Below are positions 58,641 to 64,000 of a DNA stretch of 64,000 nucleotides, one piece after another. The stretch is from Smittia aterrima (taxonomy: Eukaryota; Arthropoda; Insecta; Diptera; Chironomidae): positions 13,702,001-13,766,000 of the forward strand of contig CP093831.1 in assembly GCA_033063855.1 (NCBI GenBank), written 5' to 3'. The notes under the pieces are model-generated. The model ran no database searches, had not been told where the DNA came from, and saw only the letters and a program-made list of their open reading frames with translations. Both the position numbers and the translations under genes were made by a program. The stretch's first letter is position 1. The number at the start of each line of letters is the position of its first letter.

Positions 58641-61600
58641 ATTTTAATTTGAGCTCACTAATGTTCAAGGGCTCACAGCTGTTCTTCGTTTACTGATATG
58701 TTAGGGAAAAAACAATTATAGCTTTCTGTAAATGTGGTCTTTTAACGAATTAACAGTGAGGACTCGTCTCTTAAGGTTAATGAAAGCTAAATGTGTAAAG
58801 TTGTCATCGATGCAACTTAAAGGACGAGAAACAATTTATAAATTTTGAGCTACGTTGAAATCCTTAAGAAAAAAATCTCATTCGCGCTTTTCTTATTCCA
58901 TTCCCGATTGCGCTTTTCCACGCAATTTGTTCAAGTGGAGCGGAAGCTTTTCTCGACCACAAAGAAGTTAAACGTAACTAGAGTTCAAAGCTCAAAAATA
59001 TAAAGCCGCGAAATCAAAGCTTTAACGATTAACAAGAGAGCTTTGAGCCAAAAAAACATTCGTTTGTTGTATGCTAGATCACACAGAGCAATGTGTTTGC
59101 AATTTACTAATATCAAACGCTCCCTTACTCCCTTTCCCTTGCATCCGCCCACACACGAACTTACAAATTTTTAATAGAAAAAGGTTTCAAGAAAAATATG
59201 AAAAAGAAAAAACTTTTTAAATCAAAAATATTTAACAAATATCTTAGACGAAAAAAAATCAAAGAAAGCAAAATGGGAAAAGCTCGCGAAAGCTCGTAAA
59301 GAAAGCTTTACTAAAGTGGAGTTTATTGGATAAACAGATTTTCATGTTGTAGAAAAGTCCTTTCTCGCCCTCGATCTGATGAAATCAGAAACTATAGAAG
59401 CAAAAGAAGAAATGCATGTTTAATTGTAAATATTAATCCTATTGATGACAAAATGAATATCGATAAATAAACAGAATTAGAATGAACAACTGACAACTTT
59501 TGAAACTCGTCAAACTCTCTTCTCCTTTCGTTTTAGTTGGTCCGCGTAGTTTTGAAACGCTAAAGGGAAATTTTAAAGTTTCTTTGCTATCTCCTTCAAG
59601 TTGCACTTGCTCTTCAAGCACTCGAAATTATGATTGAAAGTTTGCTTTAATTATCGAGAAAGTTCAATGCGAGTGAGGTAGTCAGGGACATTTTCGTGAA
59701 TTTTAAATTTTGATATTAAGGTTCAAATTCTGGTTTTGTAAATTGAGATCAATTCAATGATTTAACTTAGAAATTTTTGTATCGATTGCTGTTTAAACTT
59801 CTAAAACTTCGATATCTTCTGTTCTATTAGCTTTTAAGCCGGAGTCATCTCTTTTAAAAAGAAGCTTAAGCTTCCTCTAAAATAGCATGACAAAAACGCA
59901 ATATTTTTTAATTCTTGTCTCCTTTGTAATTAACAGAAAATAAAATAAAATGAACACAAAACCATTGACAGAGAAAGAAATTGAATGAAGACGTGATTTC
60001 TGTTAGTTCATAAAGTAAAATGTTATTTAAAAAATTATAAAATTTTGTGCAAAAATAAAGAAACAAAAATGCAAAGTAAAATTAAATTTCTGACATTTCA
60101 TTCTCGATCAATCAGTTTCGTCGGTTTTTTTTGACTTCATTAAAGCAATTTCTTCACCAATTGATTCGAAAGCGAGAGAACTGTCGATGGATTCGGAGCA
60201 ACGATGAAACACAAAGCAACGTTTGAGTATTTCCACCTATTGTTCGAAGCATCAAGAAGAAAGCTATTGTTGTGATCAATTCTAATTTTATTTAGTGGAT
60301 GAATGGAGAGTGACTCTGGAGTAAATTACAAGTTTGTCTGCATCGACGGAAAAGCGAATGAGAGAGAGAAAAACGTAAAATGAGAGATATCTTACCAGAT
60401 TAATGCTGACTAACGAAACACGATCACAAAGCCTCACATGAGGCAACACAAATTGAGCGGCAAAAGAGAACAATTTTTTCTATTTGAAATTTAAACTTTT
60501 CAAAAGTGGCCCATTCAGTAAGAAATTCTCGTTCGTGTCGCTTGTAACTGATCGGGATAGTTGCTCGGTTGTTTAGTTTATTTATTAAATATCTTTCAGA
60601 TTTCTCACAAATATTTTTGTTCAGATCACGTTCGTAGAATAAAAGACTCAATGAACATAAATCCTTAGGCAAGAAGTGAAATTTGATTTTTCTCATAAGA
60701 TTCGAATTCATAGCTCGACAGGAAATGAATCGAAGTCTTAGCTGAAAAGTTCGTGAGAAAATAAAAAATTAATAACGAGAAAACGTCGGAAAAAGTCGTT
60801 GATAGTGTTTCACAATCAGGTACGAAGCGCTAGAGAAGAAGCAGAGAACTTTTTGTGTAAATAAATATCTCAACCGTTATGTTATGATACTTCTACAAGA
60901 TGCTTCATTAGAGTTGAGTTGATGGAGTCTGTATGGGTGATGTTGAGCATTAGAATCTTTTCGCAGTCTATTCTCCGGTCGGATAAGCTCGATTCGGAGC
61001 AATTAAAATGATCTCGTGATGATTCAAGTGATTATTTTTGGATTTTAGTTGTGAACAGAGGCAAGAGCATCTTGTTAATATCAATCGGTTAAAGCAAGTG
61101 TTTATTAGCATGAGCAGAACATTTGCTTTCACTTAAGAGACGCATAAAGATATGCAAAAGAAAGTAACAGACAAACGACCCCGTTTAGTATTCTTCTATC
61201 GGTTCACCTTCTAAAATGCTGTTGGACAACAACACAAAGCAGGTTTAGATTGTCAAGCAAGCAAAAGCGCATTCAAAATGTGATAAACTCAGAAGTTTCA
61301 CCTGTTGGATGTTCATTAAGTAATGTCCCCATTTTTCCACTTACATTAAGTTAGTAAATTGAATTTCGACTCGACGCTCTCTCGGTGTCCCACATATCTT
61401 TCAACCTCGTCATCCAAAAAATGTTATTGCCGCTTTTGTTTTGTTCATCATTTCTTTCTTCGCTTGAAAATCGCCAAGTCCATTCTGAAGATGGCTCACG
61501 GGCGAGCTAAATCATGAATGATCCCACGAGAACTATCCCACAGACTTCGAGCGAAGGCTTCACTTCTCATCAACGTCGCTAAAAATTTATCTAATCTTGT

Positions 61601-62636
61601 TTGTTTTATGATATCAAACTAAACGCAAATGAGACTTTCCTTCTATGTGAGACAATCGGGCCCCTTTATGCATATTCACACTTCACCAAACTTCACAATT
61701 TCCAGCTCATTTTGCTTCAAGTCGCAAAAAATGTTCTCATCAGAACAATGAGCCGTAAAGGTCATCGCGGAAAAAGTGCAACAGACATGATTTTGTGGTC
61801 GGTCATTAAATTGAGTAGCGACATGATAACACTGGCAGTAAAAAAGCGGCACCAAAAAAAACATTTTTTCAGTCGCTAGGGGAGAGATGCGACGCGGTGT
61901 GAATCCATGAAAATGATAACAAATAAATTGCTTCTGATTGTGAAGTTGGAATATCATTGTATTTAATCAAAACATCCGCTCAATAGCTCGACTATGATAC
62001 GAGAATCGTCTTCACTAAATCCATTGTCAGATTCGAGACGATGAGGCAACAGCATTTCCTTGAAAGTTTCAAGTTTAATGGTTTTGCAAACTTGTCCAAA
62101 ATGCAAATTGACAGGGACAAGCGACGGCTTTTAGCTTTGAAATATTTTCGGAAAGTTTTCTTTGACACGACAAATATTTTGTTTCGATTCACGAGAGAAC
62201 TTAAAATAGAAAGAAAATTGCGTGAAAAGATTTTTTCCGCGAGAAAACTTTTTGAAATAATTGCGTCATAAATCTCTCAGCGGAAATTTCTTCAAAATTA
62301 CTGGATCAAAAATTACTTAAAGTCATTAGCGGGATATCTCCATTCAAAAACACATTAAATTAAAGTTAAGCGAGCGAGGCCCTTCCAAAGCTTGAGTTAA
62401 ATTTCCCAACACGAGTCGACAGAGAGCGAATTAATAAATATTCACTTCCCTTTTTGTGAATGGCTGCTAATCCGTCTGAATGATTCGTTGCTCTACTCGA
62501 ACTCGCAATGCTCTTCTGCTGAAGCAAACTTGATGAATCGAAAAGATTTTTGATGCGCGAATTCAACTTTATCAATTCATTTTATTTCCTTCCCACGCGA
62601 TTAGAGTCTTCAACTCGAGAATAAAACAAAGCAGTC
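58641..62636. other. sgg-Tsp5D intergenic region
   Basis: About 4 kb, AT-rich, with several short open frames on both strands (none over 95 codons) and none with splice or family support. The promoter of the tetraspanin gene must lie towards the right end. A Pumilio-type TGTAAATA occurs near 59,426 and would matter only if the sgg 3' UTR extends that far. Confidence 0.5.
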
Positions 62637-62659
62637 ATGACGAACAGTGGATACACTTG
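62637..62659 (+). CDS. Tsp5D: Tsp5D-like exon 1
   Basis: A 23-nt coding start, ATG to a GTAAGA donor, encoding MTNSGYT and two bases of a Cys codon. The short first coding exon and the SGYTCIRRTFC junction match the fly gene product as I remember it. Confidence 0.8.
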
Positions 62660-63981
62660 GTAAGATCGAAATCATTGATGCATAAATTGAATATCAAGCG
62701 ACGCTATTTTTAATTGAATTTACAGCATCAGACGAACGTTCTGCTGCCTAAATGTTTTAGTTATGGTGAGTAGCTTCGTTATTCGTTTATTCTCCTAGAA
62801 ATCTCACGCAAACAGAATACGAAACGATCCCAAAAGAAACAGCGCTGATCTGCGTGAAAACGGAAACGAGAAAAATCACATAATTGTTGTGTTGAATTAA
62901 ACGCGAGAGTGAATCTTAGACAATTACCAACAGTGACAGAGCGTGCAAAATCTTCACGATTGCTTATTCAATTATCCTCCGAGATTTAAATTTAAAAGAA
63001 AACTTTCTTTCTCAACGTTTGTCATCAACGATTTTACAAATTGCTGTCGCCAATTGATTTTCACTTTGCAAATCTTGGAATAACGAGCTTTCTTCTTTCG
63101 TTAATAGCTTAGCGGAGCTTTGTTCCTTTCGATGGGATTATGGCTTCATCTCTCTAATCAAGGCTATGCAACTCTCTACCCGAATCACTTGGGTCTCTCA
63201 GCAGAGTCGCTGTTCATACTTATAGGAGGTCTGAGCATTCTGATCTCGTTCTTCGGTTGCTGCGGATCATTCTTTGAGTCGAGATGCTGTTTAATAATTG
63301 TAAGTCGCATCGAATGGGTCACAAGTCATTTTAATTACAAATTTCTCAACTTGCAGTATTTTTCACTCATAATTGTTCTTTTCATGAGTGAGTTCATCGT
63401 CGGAGCTCTCATATTTGTCTTCAGAAGTGGAATCTCGCGAGCATTGACGATGGATATCAAGGATGGAATCGTCAAGCATTACAACACAACTGATCGCGGA
63501 GGAATGGTCGCTCCATCAGTCTCTACGATTTGGGATAAAGTCCAAGTTGAACTTCAATGTTGCGGAGTCAATTCTTACGAAGATTGGTATGACATTGATG
63601 ATTGGAAGAATAAGAATTGGGTGCCAAAGTCTTGTTGTCGAACAAGACATTCAATGTCACCTGAGAACTACGAAGGATCGGGATACGAAGTTGAAGATGA
63701 TTGCAGAAAGTTAGTGAAGCACTTTCATCTCAGTGTGTCAATCAATTAATTCTCTTTCCACTTCAGGAAGCAACGACCTGATCTCTGGTGGAACCAAGGC
63801 TGCTTGAAAGCTCTTCAACTTTTCCTAATTCGTAAGCTTCATGTTCTAGGCATCGTTGCAATAGTCATAGCGTTCCTACAGGTGAGTTCGATCAACCTTT
63901 CTTTAAGTGGTATCAACATTAAGTTATTTTTCAGCTATTTGGATTGATCATCAGTATGTTGCTATTTTGTACGATCAGAAG
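62637..63981 (+). CDS. Tsp5D: Tetraspanin, Tsp5D-like (5' part, runs off window)
   Basis: Six exons (62,637-62,659; 62,726-62,765; 63,108-63,299; 63,357-63,709; 63,767-63,881; 63,935-63,981) give 256 residues, with the C-terminus beyond the window. The start MTNSGYTCIRRTFCCLNVLV is close to fly Tsp5D. Order: TM1 (about 13-37), small loop SNQGYATLYPNHLGLSAES, TM2 with SFFGCCGSFFES, TM3 (YFSLIIVLFMSEFIVGALIF), large extracellular loop with the signature CCG, then PKSCC, DDC and NQGC (six cysteines in all), and TM4 (VLGIVAIVIAFLQLFGLIIS). Tetraspanins organise membrane microdomains with integrins, proteases and receptors. The specific partner is unknown. The next donor (GTGAGC) leaves the frame open for a further exon. 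Confidence 0.85.
62726..62765 (+). CDS. Tsp5D: Tsp5D-like exon 2
   Basis: A 40-nt exon after TGAATTTACAG, donor GTGAGT, phase 2 to phase 0, encoding CIRRTFCCLNVLVM. It is the cytoplasmic N-terminus, with juxtamembrane cysteines likely to be palmitoylated, and the start of TM1. Confidence 0.85.
63108..63299 (+). CDS. Tsp5D: Tsp5D-like exon 3
   Basis: A 192-nt exon after TTTCGTTAATAG, donor GTAAGT, phase 0 to phase 0. It encodes the rest of TM1 (LSGALFLSMGLWLHL), the small extracellular loop and TM2 with the GCCG motif, ending ESRCCLII. Confidence 0.92.
63357..63709 (+). CDS. Tsp5D: Tsp5D-like exon 4
   Basis: A 353-nt exon after CAACTTGCAG, donor GTTAGT, phase 0 to phase 2. It encodes TM3 and most of the large extracellular loop, including KHYNTTDRGGMVAPSVS, QCCGVNSYEDWYD and PKSCCRT. 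NTT in HYNTTDR is a possible N-glycosylation site. Confidence 0.93.
63767..63881 (+). CDS. Tsp5D: Tsp5D-like exon 5
   Basis: A 115-nt exon after TTTCCACTTCAG, donor GTGAGT, phase 2 to phase 0. It encodes KQRPDLWWNQGCLKALQLF, then RKLHVLGIVAIVIAFLQ: the last disulfide cysteine of the large loop and most of TM4. Confidence 0.92.
63935..63981 (+). CDS. Tsp5D: Tsp5D-like exon 6
   Basis: A 47-nt exon after TTATTTTTCAG, donor GTGAGC, phase 0 to phase 2, encoding LFGLIISMLLFCTIR, the end of TM4 and the start of the cytoplasmic tail. The last coding exon(s) lie beyond the right edge. Confidence 0.88.
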
Positions 63982-64000
63982 GTGAGCTCGCTGTCTCTTC

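Noticed and set aside
62041..62271. 76-codon Lys/Arg/Phe-rich plus-strand frame upstream of the tetraspanin gene
   Set aside because: No recognised family and short enough to occur by chance; no initiation or transcript evidence.

Overview
This is a eukaryotic, insect-type segment: AT-rich, without obvious CpG depletion, with short canonical GT-AG introns. It carries three recognisable insect genes, all on the + strand. The protein matches point to an arthropod, most likely a fly or midge (Diptera); the species cannot be fixed from the sequence alone. No rRNA, tRNA, CRISPR, prokaryotic operon or clear transposon was recognised.

Layout. (1) 1-31,994 is a gene-poor stretch with simple repeats, one notable hairpin (22,679-22,762) and one doubtful minus-strand reading frame (23,901-24,353). 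It is either the 5' intron(s) of the next gene or intergenic DNA. (2) 31,995-35,688 holds the last six coding exons of a BAH-domain chromatin protein resembling Drosophila winged eye (wge; BAHD1/TNRC18 family in vertebrates), with about 2 kb of 3' UTR to about 37.65 kb. Its 5' exon(s) were not found. (3) 38,781-57,091 is a complete shaggy gene (sgg, GSK-3 kinase). Seven constitutive exons (53,804-57,091) encode the kinase. A conserved first exon at 38,781 carries the Ser9-type inhibitory site, and a large alternative first exon at 48,786 gives a protein of about 673 residues. Between 38.8 and 53.8 kb lie further open segments with ATG starts and donors, all ending in the same phase (phase 1), plus a phase-matched cassette exon (46,647-46,760). 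A second, 54-nt in-frame cassette candidate (54,371-54,424) lies inside the kinase-coding part. (4) 62,637-63,981 is the 5' part of a tetraspanin gene closest to Drosophila Tsp5D, running off the right edge.

The three genes are in tandem but do not form a pathway. The most interesting object is sgg: an array of candidate alternative N-termini and in-frame cassettes around one kinase core, several of which would remove the Ser9 inhibitory site or insert residues into the N-lobe. The wge-like protein has a dense cluster of SUMO-consensus sites next to a SUMO-interaction motif. No large novel system was found. Exon calls outside the strongly conserved parts are inferences from reading frame, phase, splice signals and base composition, and need transcript data.
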